A program made the translations under genes and the position numbers. The notes beneath the pieces were generated by a model. The model was not told where the DNA came from and made no database searches. It saw only the letters and a program-made list of their open reading frames with translations. Source: Methylocystis sp. (GTDB lineage Bacteria; Pseudomonadota; Alphaproteobacteria; Rhizobiales; Beijerinckiaceae). From it: a stretch of 35,662 nt of DNA. Each line of letters begins with the position of its first letter. Position 1 is the stretch's first letter. Shown here one piece after another: positions 27,954 through 35,662 of the stretch. The stretch is from contig JALHNQ010000035.1 in assembly GCA_022843405.1 (NCBI GenBank), positions 1-35,662 of the forward strand. The letters run 5' to 3'.

Positions 27954-29171
27954 ATGCCGTTTATTCTATCGCAGTTCATCGAGGCGAGCCGCTGGCTCGG
28001 CGCGCTCGTGGTGCTCGCCGTCCACACCTCCAACCTCTTCATCAACATCGCCGACATTATGAGCGCGCCGCACGCCCCGCTCGTCTATGTCTGGTGGTTC
28101 TACTCCGCCTTCGAACTCGGGCACCAGGCCGTGCTCGCCTTCTTCGTGATGTCGGGCTATCTCGTCGGCGGCGCCGTGCTGGCGCATATGCGCAAGAACC
28201 AGGAATTCCTGCGCGAATATTTCATCCATCGCGTCTCGCGAATCTATCTCGTGGTCGGCCCGGCCGTCGTGCTCACGCTCGTCCTCGATTCGCTCGGCGG
28301 ATGGCTGTTCGCCAGCAGCGGCGTCTATGACTGGCCGCTGTTCAAGGGCCATTTTTCCGCGCTTCTGTTTCTTATGAGCTTTCTCAATCTGCAGGGCATC
28401 GGCTTCGACTATTTCGGCACCAACGGCCCGCTATGGTCGCTCGCCTGCGAGTTTTGGTACTACATCACCTTTCCGCTGCTGCTGCTGCCCTTCGCGCGCA
28501 ATTATCCGCTGGCGCTGCGCTTCTTGGGTTTCGCGCTCGGCGCGGCGCTCTTCCTGGCGATTTCCACGCCGCCGAGCTGGTTCAAATTCGGCTATATTCT
28601 ATGGGCTGGCGGCGCCTTCGCGACGCTGATTCCCCGGCCGATCATTCGCTCGCGCTGGGGGGCGCTTCTCCTCTATGCCGCCGTCGTCGTGGTCATTCGG
28701 CTGGTCGTGCGCGGTCATCTTCTGGAGGCGCATCCCTGGATGGCCGATGCGGCCGACCTCCTCGCGTCCGCCCTGTTCATCATTGTCCTGATGGCCTTCC
28801 GCTATGGGCCGTCCGAGGGCTTCTCGCTGCTGCGGTTCAAATTCCACAAGACGCTCGCCGATTTTTCCTTCTCGCTCTACAGCATCCACATGCCGATCCT
28901 GATTTTCGCGCGCGCGGCGGTCGGCAGCACGATGGGGAACGATTGGGCGACGCAACTGGCGACGCCGGGAAATTACGCCGTGGGCTTTTCGGTGATGGGG
29001 ATCGCCATCGTCTCCGGCTATCTCTTCTCGCGAGTCACCGAGGCGAAGACCGGCGCGGCGCGGCGCAAGCTTCGCGCGCTTCTCGACAGATGGGCTCCGG
29101 CCCCGGCCCGACCTGTTCCGGCGCCGCAGGCGGCTCCGGCGCAGCCGCCGCGCCAGCGGATCGAAGCTTAG
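27954..29171 (+). CDS. Acyltransferase 3 family membrane protein (OafA-like)
   Basis: 405 residues from ATG 27954; an upstream in-frame extension of 34 mostly arginine/proline residues is not protein-like, and GAGGGG precedes the chosen ATG. About ten membrane segments span residues 10-375. Family marks include the early histidine (LAVHTSNLF), FFVMSGYLVGG, the RVSRIY motif and LWSLACEFWYY. These enzymes move acetyl or other acyl groups onto polysaccharides, lipids or antibiotics at the inner membrane. The C terminus is a proline/alanine-rich cytoplasmic tail. The target is unknown. Its stop overlaps the gor stop by three bases, convergently. Confidence 0.88.
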   Translation: MPFILSQFIEASRWLGALVVLAVHTSNLFINIADIMSAPHAPLVYVWWFYSAFELGHQAVLAFFVMSGYLVGGAVLAHMRKNQEFLREYFIHRVSRIYLVVGPAVVLTLVLDSLGGWLFASSGVYDWPLFKGHFSALLFLMSFLNLQGIGFDYFGTNGPLWSLACEFWYYITFPLLLLPFARNYPLALRFLGFALGAALFLAISTPPSWFKFGYILWAGGAFATLIPRPIIRSRWGALLLYAAVVVVIRLVVRGHLLEAHPWMADAADLLASALFIIVLMAFRYGPSEGFSLLRFKFHKTLADFSFSLYSIHMPILIFARAAVGSTMGNDWATQLATPGNYAVGFSVMGIAIVSGYLFSRVTEAKTGAARRKLRALLDRWAPAPARPVPAPQAAPAQPPRQRIEA

Positions 29172-30541
29172 GCCGGAGGCCCAAGCCGCCGCGCCGGCGC
29201 GCGCATCGTCACAAGCTCTTCCGCCATGGTCGGATGCACCGCCATGGTCGCGTCGAAATCGCTCTTCGTCGCCCCCATGCGCAGGGCGATGGCGACGAGC
29301 TGCGCCATCTCGCCCGCCTCGGGGCCAAGAATATGCGCGCCGACGACGCGCTGACTCGCGACGTCGACGACGAGCTTCAAATAGACGCGCTCGCCTCGTC
29401 CCGAGAGCGTCGCGCGCATCGGCCGAAACTGCGTCTCATAGATATCGACCCCACCATGCCGCGCCAGCGCCTCGGATTCGGTCAGTCCGACGGTTCCGAT
29501 TTCGGGCGTCGTGAACACCGCGCTCGGCGTGTGTTCATAATTGATCGCCGTCGGCGTCGCGCCGAAGACGCTGTCGGCGAAAGCCTGTCCTTCGCGAATG
29601 GCGACCGGCGTCAGGTTGAGCCGATCGGTGACGTCGCCGACCGCGTAAATGGATTCAACATTCGTGCGCGAATGCGCGTCGACCGCGACGGCGCCATTTT
29701 CGCGCAAGGCGACGCCCGCCGCCTCCAGCCCGAGATTCTGCGTCAATGGCCGGCGCCCGGTCGCGACCAGCAGGCAGTCGACCGTCAGCGGCGCGCCGTC
29801 GCTCATCTCGACCTCAAGACCGCCGACGCATTTCGTCACGCGCGTCGGCAGGACCCCGGCGCGATGTTCGACGCCCGCCGACTTGAGCGCGTCGGCAAGG
29901 CACGCACGGAGATCGTCATCGAAACCGCGCAGCGGCAGATCGGCGCGATAGGCGAGATCGACCTTCGCGCCGAGCCGCGCGAAGACGCTGGCGAATTCGA
30001 CGGCGATATATCCCGCGCCGACGATCAGCAGCCGTTGCGGAAATTTCGGCAGATCGAAAATCTCGTTCGAGGAAATGCCGAATTCGATGCCCGGAATATG
30101 CGGGGCGAGCACCGGCGCGCCGCCGGTGGCGATGAGAATGTAACGGGCGCGGGCGGAACGGCCGTTGGAAAAACGCACGCCGTTTGGATCGGTGAGCGTC
30201 GCCCGCGCGCGGATCAGCTCAACGCCCGAACTCGCGAGCGTTTCGGCGTAAATGTCTGAGAGGCGCGTGATCTCTTTTTCCTTGGCGGCGACAAGCGCAG
30301 ACCAGTCGAATGAGACGTCGCCGACGCGCCAGCCAAAACCGGCGGCGTCCTCGAATTCGTCACGGAAGCGGCTCGCCAGCACGTAAAGCTTCTTGGGAAC
30401 GCAGCCGCGGATGACGCAAGTGCCGCCGACGCGAAACTCTTCGGCGATCGCGACTTTCGCGCCATGGCTGGCCGCGACGCGCGCCGCGCGGACGCCGCCG
30501 GACCCGGCGCCGACGACGATAAGGTCATAGTCGAAGTTCAT
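29168..30541 (-). CDS. gor: Glutathione-disulfide reductase
   Basis: 457 residues. It reduces oxidised glutathione with NADPH in the cytoplasm. The FAD-binding start is [13 protein letters not shown] (about 10-22), and the redox pair Cys42/Cys47 lies in [13 protein letters not shown]. The NADPH-binding [10 protein letters not shown] lies in the second domain, followed by [11 protein letters not shown], where the arginines fit NADPH. The dimer-interface catalytic motif HPTMAEE is near the C terminus. Its ATG overlaps the rpiA stop (ATGA on the minus strand), so the two are translationally coupled. Together with rpiA, a pentose phosphate enzyme, it fits NADPH-linked redox defence. Confidence 0.96.
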   Translation of the reverse strand: MNFDYDLIVVGAGSGGVRAARVAASHGAKVAIAEEFRVGGTCVIRGCVPKKLYVLASRFRDEFEDAAGFGWRVGDVSFDWSALVAAKEKEITRLSDIYAETLASSGVELIRARATLTDPNGVRFSNGRSARARYILIATGGAPVLAPHIPGIEFGISSNEIFDLPKFPQRLLIVGAGYIAVEFASVFARLGAKVDLAYRADLPLRGFDDDLRACLADALKSAGVEHRAGVLPTRVTKCVGGLEVEMSDGAPLTVDCLLVATGRRPLTQNLGLEAAGVALRENGAVAVDAHSRTNVESIYAVGDVTDRLNLTPVAIREGQAFADSVFGATPTAINYEHTPSAVFTTPEIGTVGLTESEALARHGGVDIYETQFRPMRATLSGRGERVYLKLVVDVASQRVVGAHILGPEAGEMAQLVAIALRMGATKSDFDATMAVHPTMAEELVTMRAPARRLGPPA

Positions 30542-31260
30542 ATGCTGTCGCCCGATATGTTGCCGATGATGCGCACGCCCTCGGCGCCGGCGATGAAGAT
30601 CGCGGTGGCGAGTCCGATGAACAATCCGTGATCCATCACTCCGGGTATCGCCGACAGCCGGGCGGACAGCGCTTCGGGATCGTCGATGGCGCCAAACGCG
30701 CAGTCGACGATGTAATGGCCGCCGTCGGTGATGAAGCGCTCCCCTGGCGCCGCTTCCCGCACCGTCAGCGGTCCGACAAGTCCGAGTCCCCGCCCCGCCC
30801 GTTCGATATGCAGAATGGTGGAGCGCGCGCCGAACCGATCGATTTCGACCGGCAGCGGGAAGGCGCCAAGCGTTTGCGCCTCTTTCGTCGCGTCGGCGAT
30901 GACGAACATTCGCGTCGACGCCGCCGCCACGATCTTTTCGCGCAGAAGCGCGCCGCCGCCGCCCTTAATCAGGCGAAGCCTCGAATCGAATTCGTCCGCG
31001 CCGTCGACGGTCAGATCGAGTTGCGGCGTCTCGTCGAGAGTCGAAAGCGCTATCCCCAGGCTTTCCGCCTGCGCGCGGGTGCGCTCGGAGGTCGGCACGC
31101 ACAGGACGTCGAGGCCGTCTTTGACGCGGGCGCCGAGAAGATCGACGAAATGCGCCGCCGTCGATCCGGTGCCGAGCCCGAGCCGCATGCCATGCGTCAC
31201 GGAGTCGAGCGCCGCGCGCGCGGCGGCGCGCTTCATGGCCTCGGCGGAAAATGCGCTCAT
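30538..31260 (-). CDS. rpiA: Ribose-5-phosphate isomerase A
   Basis: 240 residues from ATG 31258-31260. It interconverts ribose-5-phosphate and ribulose-5-phosphate. Motifs are [15 protein letters not shown] (substrate phosphate loop), [16 protein letters not shown] (catalytic aspartate), [16 protein letters not shown] (catalytic glutamate and lysine) and VDCAFG. The frame is open far upstream, but nothing before residue 1 resembles the family. It lies 29 bases downstream of the exported-protein gene and overlaps gor by four bases, giving a three-gene operon on the minus strand. Confidence 0.96.
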   Translation of the reverse strand: MSAFSAEAMKRAAARAALDSVTHGMRLGLGTGSTAAHFVDLLGARVKDGLDVLCVPTSERTRAQAESLGIALSTLDETPQLDLTVDGADEFDSRLRLIKGGGGALLREKIVAAASTRMFVIADATKEAQTLGAFPLPVEIDRFGARSTILHIERAGRGLGLVGPLTVREAAPGERFITDGGHYIVDCAFGAIDDPEALSARLSAIPGVMDHGLFIGLATAIFIAGAEGVRIIGNISGDSI

Positions 31261-31289
31261 GCCGACATTCGCTTTTCTGCGCCGCCCGT

Positions 31290-31709
31290 CTATTTCGCCG
31301 ACGGCGTGCAGACCACCGAGGTTTCGTTGAGGACGAAGCAAATCGACATCATGCCCGAGCGCAGATCCACGCGGAACACGCCGCCCTCGCCGGTATGGCG
31401 CGATGCGACCAGCGCATATTCGCTGAAGGCGCCCGCCCTTGCGCCTTCGCCCGGCGGGTAGCAGAGCGTCACGCCGATCGCCGCGCCTTCCTTCAACCCA
31501 TATTGGCAGGCGCCGACCTCGCCGTTGGACCGGTCCAGGCGAAACACGCGATTGAGGTCGGTCTGCGGCGCGGCGAGAAACTCGTAATTGCCGCCCCCCG
31601 CCGCCGACGCCGGCGCGCCAAGCCCGGCCAAGAAAGGGCCTGCTAAGACAAGCGCGCTGGCCGTCAAAGCTGAACGTCGACGCGTATGGAAATGGCGCGT
31701 TCCACGCAT
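31290..31709 (-). CDS. Exported protein of unknown function, upstream of rpiA
   Basis: 139 residues from ATG 31709, preceded by AGGGAGCG. It starts with a basic stretch (RHFHTRRRS), a hydrophobic core and an ASA-like cleavage site near residue 36, a Sec- or Tat-type signal. The mature domain of about 100 residues is beta-rich by pattern, with three cysteines (ACQYG, TLCYP, SICFV, VVCTP give four in total), perhaps two disulfides. Family not recognised. It is the promoter-proximal gene of the operon with rpiA and gor. A housekeeping pair behind an unknown secreted protein is common in this group and does not reveal its role. Confidence 0.8.
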   Translation of the reverse strand: MRGTRHFHTRRRSALTASALVLAGPFLAGLGAPASAAGGGNYEFLAAPQTDLNRVFRLDRSNGEVGACQYGLKEGAAIGVTLCYPPGEGARAGAFSEYALVASRHTGEGGVFRVDLRSGMMSICFVLNETSVVCTPSAK

Positions 31710-31838
31710 GTTTGCGCTCCCTGTCGCGAATCGGTGGGCGCAGTTTACACGCAGAGCCTGCGCGCGGAGCGGGTAAAATTTGGCTCGTCGTCCGGCGCCG
31801 CTTGATCCTGAGCGGCGGCGCGGCTACGCCCTGACGCC

Positions 31839-31880
31839 ATGACGAGCGCCCCATGACGATCCGCCCATGACGATCCGCCC
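31839..31880 (+). repeat. 14-nt triple repeat creating two minimal upstream ORFs
   Basis: Three tandem 14-base units start at 31839, 31853 and 31867. Units 2 and 3 are identical (ATGACGATCCGCCC); unit 1 differs at three positions. Each unit begins with ATG. Because 14 is not a multiple of three, each of the first two ATGs opens a 5-codon frame (MTSAP, MTIRP) closed by a TGA that overlaps the next ATG as ATGA. The third ATG is the gph start. This could funnel terminating ribosomes onto gph, which lacks a clear Shine-Dalgarno of its own. Confidence 0.7.
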
Positions 31881-32571
31881 CCCAGTTCTGGTTTTCGATC
31901 TCGACGGCACATTGGCCGACACCGCCCATGATCTCATCGGCGCGCTCAATGTGCTGCTCCTGCGCGAGGGACTGACGCCACTCGCTCTTGGGGCGGCCCG
32001 GCCGCTCGTCGGCGCCGGGGCGCGGGCGCTGATCGAGCGCGGCTTCGCCTCTCAAGGCGCGCCGCTCGATTCAGTGCGCACGGACGCGCTGGTGCGCGAC
32101 TTTCTCGTCCATTACGAAGCGCATATCGCCGACGAAAGCCGCCTCTTTCCCGGCGCGCTCGCAGCTCTCGACCGGTTCAAGGCGGCGGGCTTTCGTCTCG
32201 CCGTCTGCACCAATAAGCCCGAGGCCATGGCGCGCCTGCTTTTGGAAAAGCTCGCGGCGGCGGACCGTTTCGCGGCGATCTGCGGGCGCGGCAGTTTTCC
32301 CATGCACAAGCCCGATCCGCGCACGCTATGGCTGACGATCGAGGCGGCCGACGGCGATCTGCGCCGCGCGGTGATGGTCGGGGATTCGAAGACCGACATC
32401 GACACCGCCCGCGCCGCCGGAACGCCGTCGGTGGCGGTGGATTTCGGCTATACCGACATGCCGGTCGCAGCGTTCTCGCCCGATCGCGTCATCTCTCATT
32501 TCGACGAGCTGTGGGACGCGGTCGCTTCGCTGGACGCCGCGCTGTTCGCAGCGTCGCCCCAATCGACGTAA
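31867..32571 (+). CDS. gph: Phosphoglycolate phosphatase (HAD superfamily)
   Basis: 234 residues. HAD motif I is [11 protein letters not shown] (nucleophile Asp near residue 11), motif II is the VCTNKP threonine, motif III the lysine of HKPDP, and motif [16 protein letters not shown]. The cap is the helical Gph type. It removes phosphate from 2-phosphoglycolate, formed by Rubisco oxygenation or DNA repair. Family members overlap in specificity, so another small phosphate ester is possible. The start is the last of three repeated ATGs. It is divergent from the exported-protein/rpiA/gor operon and followed 59 bases later by the HD-domain gene. Confidence 0.92.
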   Translation: MTIRPPVLVFDLDGTLADTAHDLIGALNVLLLREGLTPLALGAARPLVGAGARALIERGFASQGAPLDSVRTDALVRDFLVHYEAHIADESRLFPGALAALDRFKAAGFRLAVCTNKPEAMARLLLEKLAAADRFAAICGRGSFPMHKPDPRTLWLTIEAADGDLRRAVMVGDSKTDIDTARAAGTPSVAVDFGYTDMPVAAFSPDRVISHFDELWDAVASLDAALFAASPQST

Positions 32572-32630
32572 GATACGGCCGCCGGGCCGCCTTCGTTCTA
32601 GCGGCGCGCGTTTGGAGACAGGTCTACGCC

Positions 32631-33182
32631 ATGGAGAAAATGCATTTCACCCGGATGGACCAGGGCACGGACGCAGATTTCGCGATCCTCAAACAGGTTC
32701 ACGAGCACACGCTCAACGAACTGCCGGACCGGCTCTTTGGACTGCTGCGCGATCTGAGCAAGGACACCGCCTATAACATCACACGCTACGACCATTGTCT
32801 GCAATCGGCGACCCGCGCGCTGCGCGACGGCAAGGACGAGGAATATGTCGTCGTCGCGCTGCTGCACGATTCCTGCGAGACGCTCGGGCCCTTCAATCAT
32901 GGCGAGGTGATCGCCGCGATTCTGAAGCCGTTCATCAGCCGCGACAATTATTTTATGCTGGTCCAGCACGGCCTGTTCCAGACCTATTTCTACGCCGCGC
33001 ATCTGGGGCTCGATCCCAACGCCCGCGACAAGTTCAAATCCGACCCGGCCTATGAGCAAACGGTCGAGTTCTGCGCCAAATATGACGAAATCTCCTTCGA
33101 TCCCGACTATCAGAACGAGCCGCTCTCGACTTTTGAGCCGATGGTGCGCCGAGTCCTGGCGAAGGACTGGACCCCGCCGTGA
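32631..33182 (+). CDS. HD-domain protein, PhnZ-like metal-ligand pattern
   Basis: 183 residues from ATG 32631, with TTTGGAGACAGG upstream. Candidate metal ligands occur in the order His55 (RYDHCLQ), His79-Asp80 (LLHDSCE), His90 (FNHGEV), His113 (VQHGLF) and Asp152 (KYDEISFD). This is the H...HD...H...H...D pattern of mixed-valence diiron HD oxygenases such as PhnZ, and the CLQSATRA and ISFDPDY wording also recalls them. Those enzymes cleave C-P or C-C bonds oxidatively; other HD proteins are plain phosphohydrolases. Neither phn genes nor a substrate hint lie nearby. Function is therefore open. Probably co-transcribed with gph. Confidence 0.85.
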   Translation: MEKMHFTRMDQGTDADFAILKQVHEHTLNELPDRLFGLLRDLSKDTAYNITRYDHCLQSATRALRDGKDEEYVVVALLHDSCETLGPFNHGEVIAAILKPFISRDNYFMLVQHGLFQTYFYAAHLGLDPNARDKFKSDPAYEQTVEFCAKYDEISFDPDYQNEPLSTFEPMVRRVLAKDWTPP

Positions 33183-33230
33183 GGCGGCGCGCAGGCTTGA
33201 GCCCCGGCGCGGCGGGATCGATCTGCGATC

Positions 33231-33260
33231 TTGACGGAAGGTGCCGGCCTCTCCTACAGG
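33231..33260 (+). promoter_or_regulatory. Probable promoter of tRNA-Val
   Basis: TTGACG (33231-33236), an 18-base spacer, then TACAGG (33255-33260), ending 25 bases before the tRNA. The -35 is strong, the -10 weak. Placement fits a short-leader tRNA transcript. Confidence 0.4.
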
Positions 33261-33285
33261 GGAATGATCGATCGCCAATGGCGAC

Positions 33286-33360
33286 GGGCGGCTAGCTCAG
33301 CGGGAGAGCACTCCCTTCACACGGGAGGGGTCACAGGTTCAATCCCTGTGCCGCCCACCA
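33286..33360 (+). tRNA. tRNA-Val (anticodon CAC)
   Basis: 75 bases including an encoded CCA (33358-33360). The acceptor stem GGGCGGC pairs perfectly with GCCGCCC. The D arm is GCTC-AGCGGGA-GAGC. The anticodon stem CTCCC/GGGAG encloses loop TTCACAC, giving anticodon CAC, which reads GTG valine codons. The T arm is ACAGG-TTCAATC-CCTGT. All stems are complete. The adjacent 3' region holds no obvious integrated element. Confidence 0.97.
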
Positions 33361-33493
33361 TTAAGCAGTTGAAATTGTTTAAATTTGATTCTTTGCGTGT
33401 CTGAGACCACGCAGAACGGCGCACGAACTTGCGCATTCAAAACCTGAAAAATCCAATGGGTTTCGACTATTCCGCTATGGGCGACGTGCGGAG

Positions 33494-34300
33494 CTACCCA
33501 CTCTTGCGACGCGGCACGAGGTGCAGCAATTGCGCCAGGCGTCGTTCCGTCAGGAAGGCGAGGCTGAAGAGCTGAACGAGATTTTCGGCTTCGATCAACT
33601 CCAGGCCGATGTTGGCGGGGACGAGTTCTTTCCTCGTGCCGAAAATCATGTCCCAGATCGAAAGGACAATCCCGTAGTTGCTGTCGTGCTCTTCGCGCAG
33701 AGTCGAATGGTGCGCGCGGTGCAGAGAGGGCGTGATAATCGCGTAAGACAAGGATTTCTCGCCGGGGAAGGTGAAATTCCCGTGATGGAACAGCACGAAA
33801 AACATCCGAACCACTTCGCACACCACAACGATGCTCGCGGGGACTCCGAAGAGGATGACGCAAAAGCATTTCACGACCACCTCTAGAAGCTGGTCGAGGA
33901 CGTGGAACCGCAGCCCCGTGGTGACGTGATAACTCTTATCGCTGTGATGAATCTTATGAAACCGCCACAGGAACTCGTATTTGTGCCCGAGTCGATGCCA
34001 AACATAGACCGCAAAATCAAATAGGATGAAGCTCAACACCCATTTGAGCGGCCCGTCGTCCATTTTTCCGAGAACGCCATAATGGGAATAATTTGAAGCG
34101 ACAATTATTAGGCTCGAGATCGACAACACGCTCATGATGATGTTGTTGACCAAAAAGGCGCCCGTATTTGTCTTGAAAGATTTCTTCAGCTCGTCCTTGG
34201 AAAGCTTCATGTATGGATAGCGTTTTTCCACGATGAGCAGGACCGCAAAAAGAATGACGGCCCCGCCAAAAAGATAGGCTTCGATTCCCGACGTGCTCAT
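33494..34300 (-). CDS. Fatty acid hydroxylase / sterol desaturase superfamily protein
   Basis: 268 residues from ATG 34298-34300, with GGGAG about 9 bases upstream; a longer reading from 34345 lacks such a site. Four to five membrane segments. The diiron histidine clusters are HRLGH, FHKIHH and LHRAHH, the set expected for the superfamily, which hydroxylates or desaturates lipids, sterols or carotenoids at the membrane using O2. The substrate cannot be told. It is divergent from the SRPBCC-LOV pair, separated by 242 bases that I could not resolve into promoters. Confidence 0.9.
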   Translation of the reverse strand: MSTSGIEAYLFGGAVILFAVLLIVEKRYPYMKLSKDELKKSFKTNTGAFLVNNIIMSVLSISSLIIVASNYSHYGVLGKMDDGPLKWVLSFILFDFAVYVWHRLGHKYEFLWRFHKIHHSDKSYHVTTGLRFHVLDQLLEVVVKCFCVILFGVPASIVVVCEVVRMFFVLFHHGNFTFPGEKSLSYAIITPSLHRAHHSTLREEHDSNYGIVLSIWDMIFGTRKELVPANIGLELIEAENLVQLFSLAFLTERRLAQLLHLVPRRKSG

Positions 34301-34542
34301 TACTGAACTCCCAAGTGGCGCAGCCCCGGGCAGGGAGAGAAGCATCGCGTTCGGCTCGAATGCCGGCGAGCGCCCCCAGTTGTCGAATGGCTTCCGCTCA
34401 AGCTCTCGGTTCCCAAAGCGTCAACGTCGCGCCGCGGCTTAACTCAACGGAGAATGGCTAGGATCGACGGTCAAAACCCTTTAGCGGGGTCTTATATGAT
34501 GCGGTAGATAGAGACGATGAACTGCCAATCAAGGAGTTTGAC

Positions 34543-35013
34543 GTGCTCGGAATCGGGGGAGCTCAGCCGGTCGCCGGACAGTCCGACGACGTGGTCAAAT
34601 GCTCTGCAGAGAAGGCTTATGATTACATAGGCTGGGGGTTTTTCGCAAACTATCGCAAATGGTGCCCTCAAGTGGTCGGGTTGGAGGAACTTTCAGAGCC
34701 GCCTGTGCATCTCGGGACAAGAGGGAGGCAGGTGACGAGAGACAGAGGGCTTGAAAGCGAATCAACCTTTGAAGTCTCGGCATTCGCGCCGACCAGCAAG
34801 TTCGAGATCAAAGGCGTCTCGGAGCCGTTTCGATCGGTCTACGAATTCGCCAACGCGGGAGACGGCGCAACTCGTGTCAGTTTCACCTTCGAACTTCTGC
34901 AACTCGATCTGGCGATGCGGCCGTTCCAAAAACTAATTCGGACTGCGCTACAGGATGGCGCGATTCAGACCATCGAAAACATCAAGGCTCTTCTCGAAGG
35001 AACGCCCGCCTAA
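34543..35013 (+). CDS. SRPBCC-family (START/polyketide-cyclase-like) protein
   Basis: 156 residues from GTG 34543, with AAGGAG 6 bases upstream. The pattern CSAEKAYDYIGWGFFANYRKWCPQV, a central VSEPFRSVYEF strand pair and the long C-terminal helix (QDGAIQTIENIKALLEG) are those of the helix-grip fold, which binds hydrophobic ligands in a deep cavity. Such proteins act as lipid carriers, cyclases or dehydratases, or have unknown roles. No catalytic residue can be assigned. It lies 51 bases upstream of the LOV gene on the same strand, so they are probably one operon. Confidence 0.82.
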   Translation: MLGIGGAQPVAGQSDDVVKCSAEKAYDYIGWGFFANYRKWCPQVVGLEELSEPPVHLGTRGRQVTRDRGLESESTFEVSAFAPTSKFEIKGVSEPFRSVYEFANAGDGATRVSFTFELLQLDLAMRPFQKLIRTALQDGAIQTIENIKALLEGTPA

Positions 35014-35064
35014 ACGACGCGCGACGAACGCGTCAGGAAAGAAAAAGAACCAGGGAGAAAACAT

Positions 35065-35514
35065 ATGTTCATCGTCCAAAAGGACAGCGGCGTCATCCCG
35101 CGCGTGTTGACCCAGATCCTGGATTCATGCGTGAACGGCGTGACGCTGACGGACCCCGACCTTGAGGACTCGCCGATCGTCTACGCCAACAAAGCGTTCG
35201 AAGACATGTGCGGCTACCCGCAGGAAGAGATTGTTGGCCGCAATTGCCGCTTCCTGCAGGGGAAAGACCGCGACCAGCCTGAACTGGATCCGCTCCGCGC
35301 TGCGATTAAGAAGGCCGAGCCTGTTGAAGTAACGCTGCGCAACTACAGAAAGAATGGCGATCTGTTCTACAACAGGCTTGTCGTCAAGCCGCTCTTCGAC
35401 GAACGGGGCAATGTCGTTTATTTCCTGGGCGTTCAATATGACATCACCGAACAGGTGCGCGCCCAGGAGGAGATCAAGAGCCTGACCGAGAAGCTCAACG
35501 TCGCAGGAAAATAG
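35065..35514 (+). CDS. Short LOV blue-light photoreceptor
   Basis: 149 residues from ATG 35065, preceded by GGGAG. A single PAS/LOV core spans about 15-125. GRNCRFLQG contains the photoactive Cys61 that forms the flavin adduct, and the flavin-contacting asparagines are in NYRKNGDLFYN. A C-terminal helix (about 128-146, ITEQVRAQEEIKSLTEKLN) is the Jalpha-like coiled coil. No kinase, HTH or cyclase output is attached, so it is a short LOV protein that probably signals by dimer rearrangement to a partner. The upstream SRPBCC protein, and perhaps the divergent lipid hydroxylase, are the nearest candidates. Confidence 0.92.
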   Translation: MFIVQKDSGVIPRVLTQILDSCVNGVTLTDPDLEDSPIVYANKAFEDMCGYPQEEIVGRNCRFLQGKDRDQPELDPLRAAIKKAEPVEVTLRNYRKNGDLFYNRLVVKPLFDERGNVVYFLGVQYDITEQVRAQEEIKSLTEKLNVAGK

Positions 35515-35662
35515 CGGTTTCCTTGGTGCGAGCGCTGTCGGCGGTCGTTCTCTGGAATGGGCCGACGCGCCGCTGAACCAGTCGTAGCCCTGATTTTCCC
35601 AGTCGCCCCTGGGATACGACAGCAGCGACAACGAGAGGCCCTGCCTCAGGAACAGGCTGCGT

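Noticed and set aside
28433-30259. 608-residue plus-strand frame spanning the acyltransferase and gor regions
   Set aside because: Shadow of two real genes on opposite strands; composition is low-complexity arginine-rich.
33361-33493. Possible integration site at the 3' end of tRNA-Val
   Set aside because: No integrase gene and no direct repeat of the tRNA 3' end is visible downstream in the window.
35125-35662. Minus-strand frame opposite the LOV gene, open to the right edge
   Set aside because: Mostly antisense to a clear LOV gene. The part beyond 35515 (contains YPRGDWENQGYDWFSG) looks protein-like and could be the end of a gene continuing outside, but frame and stop cannot be decided from 150 bases.

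Overview
The window is GC-rich and densely coded. Its content points to an alphaproteobacterium of the Hyphomicrobiales, perhaps a Methylocystis/Methylosinus-type organism. This rests on the cysteine-free ribosomal protein L36, a class II DAHP synthase, the rpiA-gor operon, a sigma-EcfG-type promoter and the overall gene style. No methane-oxidation gene is present, so the genus is a guess.

Layout. 1-700: end of an IS630-type transposase, then two tiny minus-strand genes for exported peptides that share the C-terminal motif C-[FY]-G-Y-A-I-C; a good EcfG-type general-stress promoter (GGAAC-N17-CGTT) lies before the second. 955-2884: L,D-transpeptidase lipoprotein, class II histone-deacetylase-like amidohydrolase, and rpmJ. 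2994-5302: ZnuD-like TonB-dependent receptor behind a strong Zur-box-like inverted repeat. 5402-8332: queC on one side; GST, a uracil-DNA-glycosylase-fold protein and kdsA as a tight cluster on the other. 8337-8992: Phd/PIN toxin-antitoxin pair, probably with a leaderless antitoxin transcript. 9072-13661: SPW-type membrane protein, Crp/Fnr regulator, a NiCoT nickel/cobalt transporter with an altered signature motif, a membrane class III adenylate cyclase and queF. 13708-17126: exported cysteine-containing protein, enolase, zinc-ribbon metallopeptidase.

17405-24094: a three-gene operon with overlapping frames, transglutaminase-DUF2126 / circularly permuted ATP-grasp-alpha-E / transglutaminase. 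It is a predicted peptide-bond-forming and -cleaving system of unknown substrate, and the best candidate here for an uncharacterised pathway. 24118-24223: palindromic interspersed repeat. 24331-27759: Tat-exported beta-carbonic anhydrase, LldD-type FMN dehydrogenase, class II DAHP synthase. 27954-31709: acyltransferase 3, then gor, rpiA and an exported protein in one minus-strand operon. 31839-33360: gph behind a 14-nt triple repeat that makes two minimal upstream ORFs, an HD-domain protein with a PhnZ-like metal-ligand pattern, and tRNA-Val(CAC). 33494-35514: fatty-acid-hydroxylase-type membrane enzyme divergent from an SRPBCC protein and a short LOV blue-light receptor.

Once the small genes are counted, no stretch longer than 300 bases lacks an assigned feature. 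The last 150 bases (35515-35662) hold no gene I can assign; frames stay open to the right edge on both strands. Function calls come from recognising motifs by eye, with no database search.
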